From: Antedon mediterranea
Lineage: Eukaryota; Echinodermata; Crinoidea; Comatulida; Antedonidae
NCBI RefSeq assembly: GCF_964355755.1
Contig: NC_092671.1
Coordinates: 18,936,001 to 19,000,000 of the forward strand
Reading direction: 5' to 3'
Length of the DNA: 64,000 nt
Shown: positions 32,596 through 45,300 of the stretch, in pieces
Position numbering within the stretch: position 1 is the stretch's first letter
Layout of the letters: every line of letters begins with the position of its first letter
Notes under the pieces: model-generated
Seen by the model: only the letters and a program-made list of their open reading frames with translations
Told to the model about the DNA's origin: nothing
The model's database searches: none
Translations under genes and position numbers: made by a program

Positions 32596-34427
32596 CAAGT
32601 CAGAATAAATTCCAACTTTAATTCGCAACGGTTTTAAAAATAATATCGTGTATAATATGTAAATCATTGTGTGATCATAGATAAGTTTTTCAAGAATCTT
32701 TGAAAAGAAAGTAAGAACAGAAATTGGTCGATAATTGTTGGGATCAGATTTGTTACCTTTTTTGTATATAGGAGTGACCTTTGCTGTTTTCATGCTTTTA
32801 GGGAAGGATCCTGTGGATAAAGATAAGTTGCAAATATTAGTAAGTGGAGAAAGAATAAGGTCTATTGATTTTTTAACAACATTGCCACATATATCATCAA
32901 TTCAAGCAGCCTTGTTGTTTTTGAAAGAGTTGACAATTTTTTTAAAAAAAAGAACCTCATGTTCCGAAACTGGAGATAAAAAAAGGGAATTTGGAGTAGG
33001 AGGACTAAGATAGTGACGGAAACTATTGATAGAACTAGTGTCGATTTCTTTTGCTAATTCAGGCCCTATATTGGTAAAATGGTTATTTAATAAGTTGGAC
33101 ACCATTTTCAGGTCTTTTGTTAGATTTCCATTACTCATTATCTCAATGTTAGGAATTGTGTTGTTTGATGGTTTAAGTATAGAGTTTATAGTACGCCAAG
33201 TAGCTTTAATATTGGATTTGTTTTCATTAAAAAAGTTTTTATAATAATCCACTTTAACACTTTTTAGAAGATTATTAATTTTTAACTCATTACGATACTT
33301 TTTGTATTTCAATATATTAGCGTTGGAAGGGTGCCGAATGCTCTTGAGATAAAGTTTTTGTTTGTATGAGATGGAGGTTAAAAGCCCGTTGGTCATCCAA
33401 GGTTTTAATTTCTTTTTAGTTTTAGGTGGATCTAACAAAGGGAAGTTCCTATCATATAGGGCTTTGTACTTTACGAAAAAGTATCATACGCTTCGTCAGG
33501 GTCTAATTTATCTAAGACATCATTCCACGATGTTATTGACAGATCATTTCGAAAGTGATGAATATTGTTTTCATTAAATTTTCTAAATTTACGCTTCACT
33601 TTGTCTGTAGACTTACTTGAATTAGTAATGTTCACAGTGAAAACGGGAAGGTGATCAGTTGCGTCACTAATGACAATGCCGCTCGTTGAAGAGTCTAGAC
33701 TGTTTGAGAAAATGTTATCAAGAAGAGTGGCAGAACTGGGAGTTATTCTTGTGGGTCTGTGGATAAGAGGATAAAAGGAATTGTTAAATAGACAATGGAC
33801 AAAATCATTTACATTATTATTTGAATCAAATTTTAAAATATCGACATTAAAATCACCTAAAAGGTGTAAAAAAAGGCATATTAATTTCTTGAGGTCTATA
33901 TATAGTACCTATTAGAATAGATTCTTTGTCTGTATGCACTTCAATAAATTGTGATTCACTATTGAGTAGAAGTTAAATCATCTCTGGTTGAATAATAGCG
34001 TGTATTATCATTTACAAAAATTCCAGTTCCTCCACATTTATATGAACGAGGATTGCAAAGAAATGTATAGTTGGGTATCTGAATAAGTGGGCTTGGGTGA
34101 TCCATCCATGTTTCTGTAATTGAAATAATATTGAAATTAAAGTTTAAAGATTGAATGCAATCATAGATAGAATCTATTTAGATAGAAATTGTTTTGCAGG
34201 CTTCTGGCATTAAAATGGACACAAGAAAAGTTAAATTGGGTTTTGTCAATAAACTGAGTGTTAAATTCATTTGGCAGGTAATAATTTGAGATATTTATGT
34301 CATTAAAAAAATTATCTGGGTCTATATCGTCGAATTGTCTACTGTGTGTAGAGGGGTTAAAAACTAAATTAGAGAGTCGGTCATGGTTATTATTTTGGTT
34401 TTGTGCTTCCATATTATTAACAAACAA
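32596..34427 (-). mobile_element. Non-LTR retrotransposon relic (endonuclease to early RT)
   Basis: Minus strand. A 5' region at 34161-34427 reads FNFSCVHFNARSLQNNF, the endonuclease start. Broken endonuclease frames run through 33500-34100. The linker and RT entry are at 32902-33438 (KPWMTNGLLTSISYKQKLYL, KATWRTINSILK). RT fingers are at 32596-32793 (KTAKVTPIYKKGNKSDPNNY, RPISVLTFFSKILEKLIYDH). It stops before the catalytic block, close to the foldback element's right edge. It resembles the intact element at 22708-25743, so the same or a sister family. Dead. Confidence 0.8.
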
Positions 34428-34653
34428 ATAAAAATAGTTAGATTTGAATAATAAAAAACTAAAAGCTTAGAGCTTGAATTACAGTACACAACATAACTCA
34501 CAAGTCTATTAACTATCAACATTAAGAAGTGAGTAACTTTGAAAAACAACATTTGAGAATAGCAACTTTTCTCTTATATATACATATATACACATTATAT
34601 CACATGGAATAGGTTATACAGCAGTATGGTGCTGTTGGGTAAAATTGTATCAA

Positions 34654-34690
34654 CTAGATGGTACGCTCGCTTCGCTCGCGTACCATCTAG
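34654..34690. repeat. 13-bp stem hairpin
   Basis: CTAGATGGTACGC (34654-34666) pairs perfectly with GCGTACCATCTAG (34678-34690) across an 11-nt loop rich in CGC/TCG. GC-rich against an AT-rich background. Possibly a transposon end; no second copy was noted in the window. Confidence 0.7.
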
Positions 34691-35074
34691 GTCGTGCCCA
34701 CAGATGGTTCTCGAATACATAATAATTTCGGCGTTAAAAAACTGGCGATTTCAAATGTACGTACCGCAGGACAATAATACATGTCGTTTACAGGAACGAA
34801 TAAATAGACACTGTGATTTATGTACTGAACTAAAATTAGCACCCTGGGAATTACTTCCGAAAGAGAAACTTGTCACAAAATGAGACCAATTGTTTAAGTC
34901 AAATTTAAACCAACTTAATTTGTGTTTTGTATGTAACATTAGGGTTGAGGGATGGGAAAGAGGATGGGTGCAAAGAGGAACAATTTTTAAATATATTCTT
35001 TATCCATGTAGTAACGAAATATTAATTGTTTTCATGTTTTACAAATAATATACCACTAAACACAGTAAAACATT

Positions 35075-36108
35075 GCGATGTAATACTTTGTTGAAACTAT
35101 CACCGTCCTAGTCGATTGAAATAGTATAGTACATGTAACGATACATCACTACGACGTGTATAATATGTTTATATAATGTAAAACAATTTGTGAAAACCAC
35201 CCCTATTCGTGGCAAATCATAAATTCGATTTAATCGTCAATAAATATTAAATTATCTAACTCAACTTAATTAGTAGGCCTAATGGTTTTCAATTGTTTCT
35301 TAGAGCCAATTCATACTTAAGTTGGTTCCTAACCCTACCCGCCAAAGTTGTTCTGCGTTTAGGGCATGTGATGCACCGTAGGCCTATCCTCTACTGGCTT
35401 TACAACGCTACTCATGCCAGTGAAGGAAGGGTGATTATGTCACGTGGGTGGTTTAACTGCAATAATAAAGATTTGTACATAATATACGGCGACTGAAAAC
35501 GCTAGCTCATTATCCGTTAAAAAAAAAATCTATATCCAACCTCTGCAGCACAGATTGAAAAAAAAATGGATCGAATTTCTGTTATGAGTATACAGTACTT
35601 GCCTTTACGACGCCTGAGGGAATAGACACTTGTGGAACAGAGATTGGAATGTTCCATTCATTTCAAATCAATACATTTGCATAAACGTATATTAAATCTA
35701 TCAAAATAGTATTTTTTTAAGAAAATCGGCCTATCTTCAACATTATGATACTGTACTCGAGCTTTTCAACCGGTTTTCAGCTATTAAAAACAATTATCGT
35801 AGGAGGAGATAGGAAAATGCGAAGCCTCCTCGCATTTTTGTGGCGGGTATTTTTCAAGATGGACATCCATTAGACAGTGTATACCACGATCGGAAAACAC
35901 CCCTATTTGGGGCAAATCGTTGAACCTAAATTCGTTTTAATCGTCAATAACTAATTATCGAACTCAACTTAATTAGTAAACAGGGTTACATCAGGCGGTT
36001 AAAATCAGTACCGAAAGTACGAACCAACTTCATATACCATCGAGTAAACATTCTATAAATAACGCGCGATTTACCGAATTTTGCCCTTACGTAAATTTAT
36101 ATATAGAT
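35075..36108. repeat. Dispersed repeat, copy 2
   Basis: Same family and orientation as 1-1008; the best-matching blocks are 35643-36108 against 396-1008. This copy lacks the 690-833 insert of copy 1. A GT-type gene is not evident. Confidence 0.75.
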
Positions 36109-36970
36109 AATAATTGAGTTGATTAGGGCCTATCTAAGTTTAAATTAATACAATTTGGATTAATTTAATTTTTATTTTTTTTCTGTTATTGTTATACTGT
36201 AAATATATATTAATGCATTATTTGTAATTCGATTACTTGCATAAATTTTAATCTAATAGTGGATGAATCGTATTACAAAGTGTTAAACGTTAATAAACAG
36301 AAGGTGGGAGCGGTATTGTTAATTGTTAATCAGAAAAGGAACAGCATTGCACAATGGTTGGTAGTTTGATACTTACCTGACTGAACGTTGAATACTGAAC
36401 GTCGAACGTGTCTCACCATACCGGCGAGAGACGGCAAAAATACAAACGAATGTAATAGCATGTGAAATGGCGTGGGCTCGTTTACCTTGTGAATAAAATG
36501 TATTTGATTGAAACATTAAAACGCTTTAAAAATTAAATCAAACATCTTTACTTACAGTGATTTTTAGACGAGTTTTACAATAACAAACCTGTTTACCCTT
36601 ACTCAAATTATAATATTATTATATATATATAAATTACAAATTTAGTAATCATAAATAGGACTTTTACATTGTATAACATTTTTTATTATATATTATTACA
36701 TATAGTGTTCTAATACTTTCACATAATGAAGGGTTCTCCTCCATGGTAAGAGCATTAGTTGGTCTCCCGAGTAAACATCTGGTTTATGAATGGGTAACAT
36801 GTAGGGTGCTATCATCTTGGTCAATTTAAATTCTTCGGCAATCAATTTCAAAGGAGGCCGGACTCAAGTGAGTGCTTCTGTGTTTAACCATCCCCCTAAC
36901 ATTCTAATTAAATGACATAGGATCAACTATTTCTAGATCAGATGGTTCTGGTGTTAGATCAAGATGTGGT
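36109..36970. other. AT-rich spacer, no gene seen
   Basis: No recognisable coding or RNA gene. Confidence 0.45.
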
Positions 36971-38945
36971 GCCAGTGGTAGCGCCAACGGGGGGGGGGGC
37001 TACGGGGGCTGTAGCCCCCTCGTCGGGGAGCCTAGCCCCCATGTCGGGGAACGCGAGTACTTTTCTTCGGGGAATATAATATAAAGTAAAAATCATTCGC
37101 GTTCACTTCGTAGCTTCAGCGACTAGAAACCCACGAAGTTCCATTGTTGTTAAGTACGTCGGGGGGCTATTACACTTTATTATGCATGCATTATTACCAG
37201 CGATCTAATAAACAATAGGTATGCACTTGTCTGGCGGTGTCCCTTTGTACGAATCGTTTAACATTGGGCCCGGCCCATTGCGGTTTACGCGTGATATCAT
37301 GTTCCACCCAGGGACGACCAGAATGTGTACTGTAGTTACTTTCCAGGCGAAGTTTACTGACGCGTTACGTCGTGTACTACTGTGTATTGACAGTACAGCA
37401 AAAGGGTACGAATTATCTTCGCGATCTATTTTATTGTTCGTATGTTCAATTTTTTAATTTACGATTACCGTGGGGTACCTGAACCTGAAATAGACGTTTT
37501 TCACTGTAGGCTCGGCCTACATTACTAAACAAAAAACATGCCATCTTATTATAGCTAAGTTATTACATTTCCGATGTCCTGTATGTCATGAACTGCTCGT
37601 ACATCGAAATTCCAGATTAACATCTGGGAAATAAACTGATTTCCCCGACGGAAAATGGTCTACGCTTGTGGACACATTCCCCTCCAAATAAAAGGTAAAA
37701 AGGGTAACTTGTTTAGGCCTCTATGTCTGAATTTTTTTTAAGTATAGGTGTAATTTTTGAAGACCTGCATCTCTAGTTTTCAAAATTGTCTTAGCTCAAC
37801 CGTCCCCAATTATAGAGCTGGTCATGTATACTTACCGTACATTTTGTTTCATATTTCGATGTACAATATACAGTCAGTGCATTGAACCTAGAGCTCTATT
37901 TTTTCAATTTTTTTTATATCCATGGTAGGGCTGGTTCTGGAGACGTACCGGTATATATCTTGTTTTATGCTTCGAAGTAAGTTAAATTTCCGGGCACCTA
38001 GTAACTCTATTTTTCAGAATGTTCTTAGCTCCACCCCAACCATGGTGGGCTAGACCTATAATTTCGTTTCATATTTCAATGTTTTGCAGGGACCTAGCAG
38101 CTCTATTTTTGACAATTTCCTTAGCTCTGGTTCTGTAGACTTATAATTTCGTTTCATTTATCAATATGGGCCTATAGGCCTATAAGTGCAATTTCCAGGT
38201 ACCTGCAGGTCTATTTTTCACAATTTTCTTAGCAGCTCAACCCTAATGGTAGGGCTGGTCCTGGAGCCTTATATATTTTGTTTCTTTTTTCCGAAATACT
38301 ATAATCCAATATCCGGGGACCTAACAACTCTAGTTGTTTAAATGTCCTTAGCTCCATCTCAACCTCGGTGGGCTTGTTCTCTGATAGACTTGTAATTTCG
38401 TTTTATATATCAATGTATAATTGCAATTTCCGGGGACCTAGCAGCTCTATTTTTCAAAATTTTCTTACAGATCAGACCATGAATATCTTGCGCATTTACA
38501 ATTTTCGCACCCCCAGACAGCAACCTGCCTACGTCTCTGCGATTATAACGATATACCTCTTGGCCCGTGGGTAGGTTTTACGTTCGCGTATATTTTCTAT
38601 GATAGGCATATTGAACTTTAAAAACTTCATTTTTAAATTTGAAAGAATGGATTTACACAGTCATCGTACCGGACCTCTTGTTTTTCACACAGTATTTTAT
38701 TTCTGTACCATACAAAATTGAAAAAATTGGCTACCCTAAATCTGATTAAAACGGCCTCAAATTACGCTATAACGCGTTGCTTCCGGGGGCTTCCCCCCCC
38801 CCCTTCTGGACCCCCACCAGACCCCCACCAGGGGCCCTTGGCGGCCCCTGGCCCCCAGCCAAGTGATGCTCGGTTCACTCGCATAGCACCCCCCGTCGGG
38901 GAATTTAGCCCCCGCGTCGGAAAGATCCTGGCGCCACCCCTATGT
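36970..38945. repeat. Repeat region with GC-rich edges and a 110-bp satellite
   Basis: The left edge (36975-37050) has a G-run and CCCCCTCGTCGGGG / CCCCCATGTCGGGG motifs. The right edge (38785-38940) has C-runs and CCCCCGTCGGGGAATTTAGCC / CCCCCGCGTCGG motifs, with GGTAGCGCCA at the left facing TGGCGCCACC at the right. Between them, 37760-38470 contains seven degenerate copies of a unit of about 95-117 bp. The unit core is GGGGACCTAGCAGCTCTATT, then TTTCAAAATTTTCTTAGCTC. It may be one non-autonomous transposon enclosing a minisatellite. No protein is evident. Confidence 0.6.
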
Positions 38946-39767
38946 GGTGCTATGGTCTATTATGTTTGTCATTACTGAACCAAATGGACGCTGAGGCAAA
39001 AGAATTTCACTTCTGGTAAGCAAAACAAATATTCACCTCAATTTTCAACACAATTTTAAAAGGAATCACAAGATCTTCTGTGCAAAATCAATGAATTATT
39101 TTCTGCTTGATTTCGGCTAGTATCTTTTCCAGGGTATAGTTTATGTGTCACCGTGTGGCTGTACTTTACGGTACATAATTATGATAATCGTTGATATGTG
39201 CCTTTTAGACTCGTATAACCAGGGAAGAGTACTCGTCCCTGGTATAACCATGAAATAATATACACAACTGCGATTGCTAAATATTTTAAGAAATTGCATA
39301 AATTTAATTGGGAATAAAATGTTATGAGTATAAATGTCGACAGTTCTATTCAATGAAATAGAGCCTCCCTATTCAATTTCGCAAACAATTAAAATTAATT
39401 TGTTAACTAATATTTGTTTTAAATTAGTTTATATGATGTACAGTATTTTTTTTTTACTCAGCAAGCTCTTGTTTTGTGTGTGTGTGGTTTTTCTTATGTG
39501 TTTTTGAAGAGGAACAAAACATTTTTTTTCTAACAACCTTACCATTCGAAAATAAATGTTTATTCAATTAATCTAACGCTTCCAACTTTAATTGAATGTC
39601 GAAGACTAGGGCATTCAACATGGTTAGAACTTTACTGAACTTACTTACAAAATTATTAATGGCACGTGATATACAACATTAACCAATCAAATGTAAATGG
39701 TAAACCCGTTTCATGGGTTATAATTAATACGGAATCACTTCCGCAAAGAGAGAATCAGTTATTCAGA
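38946..39767. other. Region upstream of the HOIP-like gene
   Basis: No coding exon was recognised. It should hold the 5' UTR and promoter of the gene starting at 39768, but I see no decisive TATA, initiator or CpG signal. The open frame containing the ATG also has an upstream in-frame start codon (ATG-like at 39666); the downstream methionine fits the HOIP family better. Confidence 0.4.
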
Positions 39768-42336
39768 ATGGAGGAGGAAACCAAAACTGCACGATTGGGA
39801 ATTATGAACATTCTGCGAGAAGAGCAGAATGGTATTTCGTTGATTAAGATATTTTTTAAATATCCGAGAAGAAGGCAGGCGATGTCAATTGCTGTTGACA
39901 TTTTAAGAAACGACAGTTCATTTCTGGGACATTATGCTGTCATCGATATTGGCCGATTGCTGGGGAATAACCTTGGTGGAAAGGTATGAATATTATGTTT
40001 ATTTAACAACATCGACAACTCAATTTTAAAACAATCAATATAATTTAAATTTTAATCTGTACAATCACACTCAAATTGACTCCTTGTAACTAAAGCAATC
40101 ATATCATTTGAAGGTGTTTACATATGTTTTTAGTTGGAACGTCACGTCACTGCTCTTTATTCATTATTATGTAATATCCTTTATTTTTCCCTTTAACAAA
40201 AATCAGAATTACCTAATGTAAACAATTCCATTGCCATTAACAATGTTTAGTTGACTGAACATTTTCTTTTATTGTTAACGTTAACAAAAATGGTAAACTA
40301 GTGGTTCTATAAACATTTAGAACGTTGTACTCTTTAGATAATGGAACTACATTGTTTTCAGTTTGATGATGTAGACGCTTTATATAAGTAAATACAAATT
40401 CGATAATGCAACTGATTAGATACTATATAAAAGAATTCGGTATTGTCTCAGTTCTGATAACATCTGTCAGCATTGTGTTTAATATTTAGTTTTTGGATGA
40501 TTATGAATTCTAGTAGATATATTTGTATACCTTTGCATGTACTACATTATTAACTCAATCGCTAATTCTTCTGCAGTAAATATTATACTAATCAATAAAA
40601 TATATCTACACTCGGCAACTTATCAGTCACCTAAACTCTTTGCCCAATTACATGTTCTAAGAATTCATTTTCCAAAAACCAATGTAACATTTAGATTTTT
40701 GCTATTTTCAACCTTTTGAGCACCTCTTTTAGTTTGGAAATATGTTCCTCGTGATTTTGTGTGTCAACATCATCATTATGAGCATTAGGCTTATCTGTTA
40801 TGTATAAATCAATCAGGTTTTCGACCATCATACTCAACATCTACTGCACTTACAAAAGTGACGGAAGACTGGTATAGTGCAATAGAAGAGGGTAAGCTGG
40901 TCGGAATCTGTTTACTAGATTTTAAAAAGGCCTTTGATACGGTAAACCATAACATACTATTAAGCAAATTGAGACTTTATGGTTTAAGTAAATATGTTTT
41001 AAAATGGTTCGAGAGCTATCTTTCTGAGCGAAAGCAATTCACAAATGTAAATAATACATTGTCTGACTATACACACATCCAATGTGGAGTGCCTCAGGGG
41101 TCAATCGTTGGCCCACTTGCTTTCCTCTTATATATCAATGACCTATCGAAAGTTGCAAACAAATGTAAAATAAGTATGTATGCTGACGATACTATAATTT
41201 ATTGTTCTTCAAAAAATGAAAATGAAATATACCAAAGTATAAATGTCTCTAAATCCGAGTTCATGTTGATCGGATCGACAAACCGATTGGCAACCACCAA
41301 AGAAAAAAATAGATCAGTAAATATAGATAACGATGTTGTACCACGCGTTCGATATTGCAAACATCTCGGTATCATAATAGACGAACATTTATCATGGAAA
41401 AATCAGATTGAATACATTCGAGGTAAAGCTCTAAATGGATTGGGTATGCTCAGACGATGTAGCTATTATTTTCCACAAAACATATTAAAACATATTGCAA
41501 ACTATTGTAATACCTTACTTGAGCTATTGTAACATAATTTGGGGAAATAGTAGTCAAACTCTAATGAAAAGAGTTCAAACTATCCAAAACAGAACAGCTC
41601 GAATCGTGTGTGGTCTAACATGGGACACACCTAGTAGTGAGGCACTAAGACAAATTAATTGGTCACCTTTATTTTATCAAGATAGATATGAATGTTGTAT
41701 GGTTATATATAAGGTTTTGACAGATAATGCCCCACCTTACCTAATTAATGTATTTACATACAATGATATAAATTATAATCTAAGGCACAGTGATACACAT
41801 CTAGTCATCCTGAAGCCAAAAACCGATTTTTAAAAACGAAGTCTGTCTTATCGTGGAGCAATTATATGGAATAGTCTCAATGTTGATACCCTTCCAAATT
41901 CAGTTAAGTTGTTTAAAACGTATCTAAAAAATGCATTGTAAAACATAATGGTATGGTAATCTACGATGGTGTACATCCAACTTTTAAAATGGCTAAATAC
42001 CATGAAAAATGATGATGATGATAAGATGTTCTATCACTATTATTTTAAGGTAAATGAAATCAAAAAGATTTATTATGTATTACAGTAGAATCCCCATAAA
42101 TTATACACTTCGATAAGGGTTCCCGTTTACACGGGAAGTACCGGTATGGTGTACCCTAAATAGAGGTGTCAGATGAAGGGGATTCTGCTGTAATTTTGTT
42201 TCTTTTCAATTTCAATTTTTTTCGTTTCTGTCGTATTTATATGGTGTTGGTTTTTTTGTAATATCACGAACTTGTGTAAAAACAATCAATATTGATTGAA
42301 CGAGTTGTACTGTATATCAGTCTCGTGTCTAAATAA

Positions 42337-42367
<31 letters not shown>

Positions 42368-45300
42368 CCAATCCGTCCTGTCACTGGCAATACGACATAC
42401 ATTCCACTGGCTTCATATAAAATAACTTATTATATTTAAGGTAATGCTAAATACATACCAATCATCATCATGTATAATAATAACAACCATTATTACCAAT
42501 TATTATCATGAAATGGCTGTAAAATGGTATAAAAATATTCACAGTATTGATACATATATATCAACTAGGCCTTATGGAAGTGAAAAAACAACGGATAATC
42601 TTGTGTAATTATGTCTTAGAAAAAAAGTGAAGCTCTTCAATTGATTAAAACTGCTTTTGAAAAATTGGAAAACTACGGACGCATGCTATTAAACCCTGTA
42701 GCAAGACGACCACCAACATGGAAGATAATTTCATTTTCAGATGAAATATATAAAAACGAAATTGAAGTTGTTGAGGTAACGTAAGCTTGTTTTAGTAATT
42801 TTATTTTAAGACTTTGTTTAGAATATTACTTTAACGTGTTTTTCACTTTGTTGTTCTCTGTGGATATTATATAAACTTAGATAAAATATTTAAAATTAAA
42901 CACTGTTTAATACAATGTTTCAGAAATTATATTTCCTCTACTTACGCTAGCCATATTTGAAATAAACAGTAACTGGATACTAATACTGTAATGATAAAAT
43001 AGAGCATATAACATGAATGCTAATTTGAATAATAAGCATAATTGTTGAGTTTCAACTTCAACACTATGTTCCCATTTTCTAAGTTTCCAACATCTAGAAA
43101 TTATTTGAAATTAGCCAGATTGGCATGCGAATGACCGTGCGTTTAACGTTAAAGTCTCCTTTTTCATCGTACACATACAAGTTAGTACGTGATCTTATGT
43201 GAAAGAACCATGAGTAAAAATCTGGTTATGTAATGCAGGTAAAAGATTCCAAATTAAAGCCATATTTATATTACTTGACATAACCACAATGAGGAATCGT
43301 GCAATATTGTGTTATTATTTGTATTTTGACTGTTTAGGGATCAAAAGCAGTACTTTTTCAGCTTGGATATACCGTATCAAATTATGATGGGTTATCTTTC
43401 CCCCTTGATGTCAACCACCCTGACGAAGATCGTGTCCTAAATATAGTTACAGACCTTATGATAGCTCAAGTTGAAATTAAAACATACCTGGACAATAAGC
43501 ATCCTAACCCTAAAGAACTTCACACTATTATTCACGGCTACAGTTACATTACCTCAGTACATACGGATCATAGATTTGAAGATCCGGAACCAACTGCCAT
43601 AACAGTTCCAGAGAGTAATAGTAGGCCTAATATGGAACACCTAAAATTGGCTTCTGTTGTAAATGAAACTACACAGGCATCAGTGGTTATTCCTTCTGAC
43701 AACACTCAAAGCATTGGATGGGAATGTCCACATTGTACCTTCTGTAATGTGGACACAGGTTCTTCCATCTGTGGTGCGTGTTCAAAAACATCGTACAGGA
43801 CTACTCAAGCGCCTTCTCAAGGTGGTAGAAAAAGATGCGGTATGTGTAATAAGGATTATTCAATGACGCAGGTACAGTTGGTGATTTTATTTCAAATTAT
43901 TTATAAATACGTAAATATCCGGTGTTTTTGTACATACATATACCTGTGGAAGTGGCGCCTCTAATGGGTATGCCGTATAGAGCTATTTATTATTGTTTTA
44001 GTCACAACGATTATTAGGCAACATCTTATATCAAAGAGTCAAAAAGTCAAAGATGCTCTCCAGGTGGAATGTCATCCAGAGATGAGTAGTAGTAATTAGT
44101 ACAATCTTGTTTATTTTTAATTATTTATATGTAATTTTTTCTTTATATGGACCAGAGATTCCGAAATAAAAGATTGAATCAATAAATGACTGAATATCAT
44201 TATATTATTCAATAAATCAATGAGAGTAAATTCTTAATATTTAAATTGGTAAAAAGCAGAGATAATGCAAATAAATAATGAACTTAGAACTACACATAAA
44301 ACCCTAATCACCTCCATATTTATTAACTGCTCTGTCTACATTATCTAACTTTATGTGAATAAAAAATGTGATGTGCCCAAATATGGACATGATGATGTAT
44401 AGACAGCTTTACAACCAAAATTTCATCGTCACTTACAAATTGCACTTACAATTATTACAACCAAATTTACAATTTTTTTTAGATTCGACAGTCTCCATAT
44501 TGTTCCCAAGACAAGCAGTGTTGGTTTTGTGAAGAATGCCTTACTAAACACTATACAAATTGCATCAAAGACAAGAATATTGTTGATGTCTCATGTCCTT
44601 CTTGTAGTCTCCCAAAACTTAAAGACATGGAAAAAGCTGAACTTTCCGATTATTTTGCAAAAATTGACCCTATGGTAAGTTACAGTACCTTACAGTAGAA
44701 ATTGTATCTGGACAATCGGTGGCAATACTCACAATAATTTTTATCTGGCAGGAAAAACAGTGAGTTTCACTAAATGTCTATTTGCCTAGTAAACTCAAAA
44801 CGTACACACTTACCTATTTTCAGCATTTCCTCGAAACTATAGCTACACTAATGGCTTATATTCTTTTTTTTTATTTTATCACTGTACTTTTCATACTTTC
44901 CACTTTCTTTTTTAAAGTTGCAAAGTTTGCTCGAGAGAGATATTTTTGACCTTCTTCATCGAAAATTAAGAGACATATCATTAATGGATGATGAAAGATT
45001 CAGATGGTGTTCACACGTAAGCAGTTGATATTGAAATATGGTGCTCCAGCGCGCTTCACAATGGCTACACATTGCCACTATCTAAGCAAGCCTCATTAGA
45101 CGAATTGGTAGTGGTACGGTATTAGGCAGCCGAAAATCTTAATGCTTTAATTTAATTTCACTTTGTCAGTGCTATTCTGCTATATTTTATAGGTCTTGTT
45201 TCCGAAAATTGTCTTAATTCCCCCCAACAGAAATATCGTTTTGCTTTCTTCTAGTGTGGTTATGGTTTTATTAATGAGAGAATTGGATGTAAAATGCAGT

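Larger units (their letters stand above)
39768..43520 (+). other. PUB domain exons of the HOIP-like gene
   Basis: Exon 1 (LIKIFF...[17 protein letters not shown]), exon 2 ([24 protein letters not shown]) and the start of exon 3 ([19 protein letters not shown]) together match the whole HOIP PUB domain. In the known protein this domain binds PUB-interacting motifs of OTULIN, SPATA2 and p97. The pocket position written FNN in human HOIP is FSD here, so classic partner binding may differ. Confidence 0.85.

Noticed and set aside
33026-33577. Plus-strand open frames of 70-92 codons
   Set aside because: They are antisense shadows of the minus-strand retrotransposon reading.
39666-39767. Upstream extension of the HOIP reading frame
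   Set aside because: The added residues do not resemble the family; the methionine at 39768 aligns with the known N-terminus.
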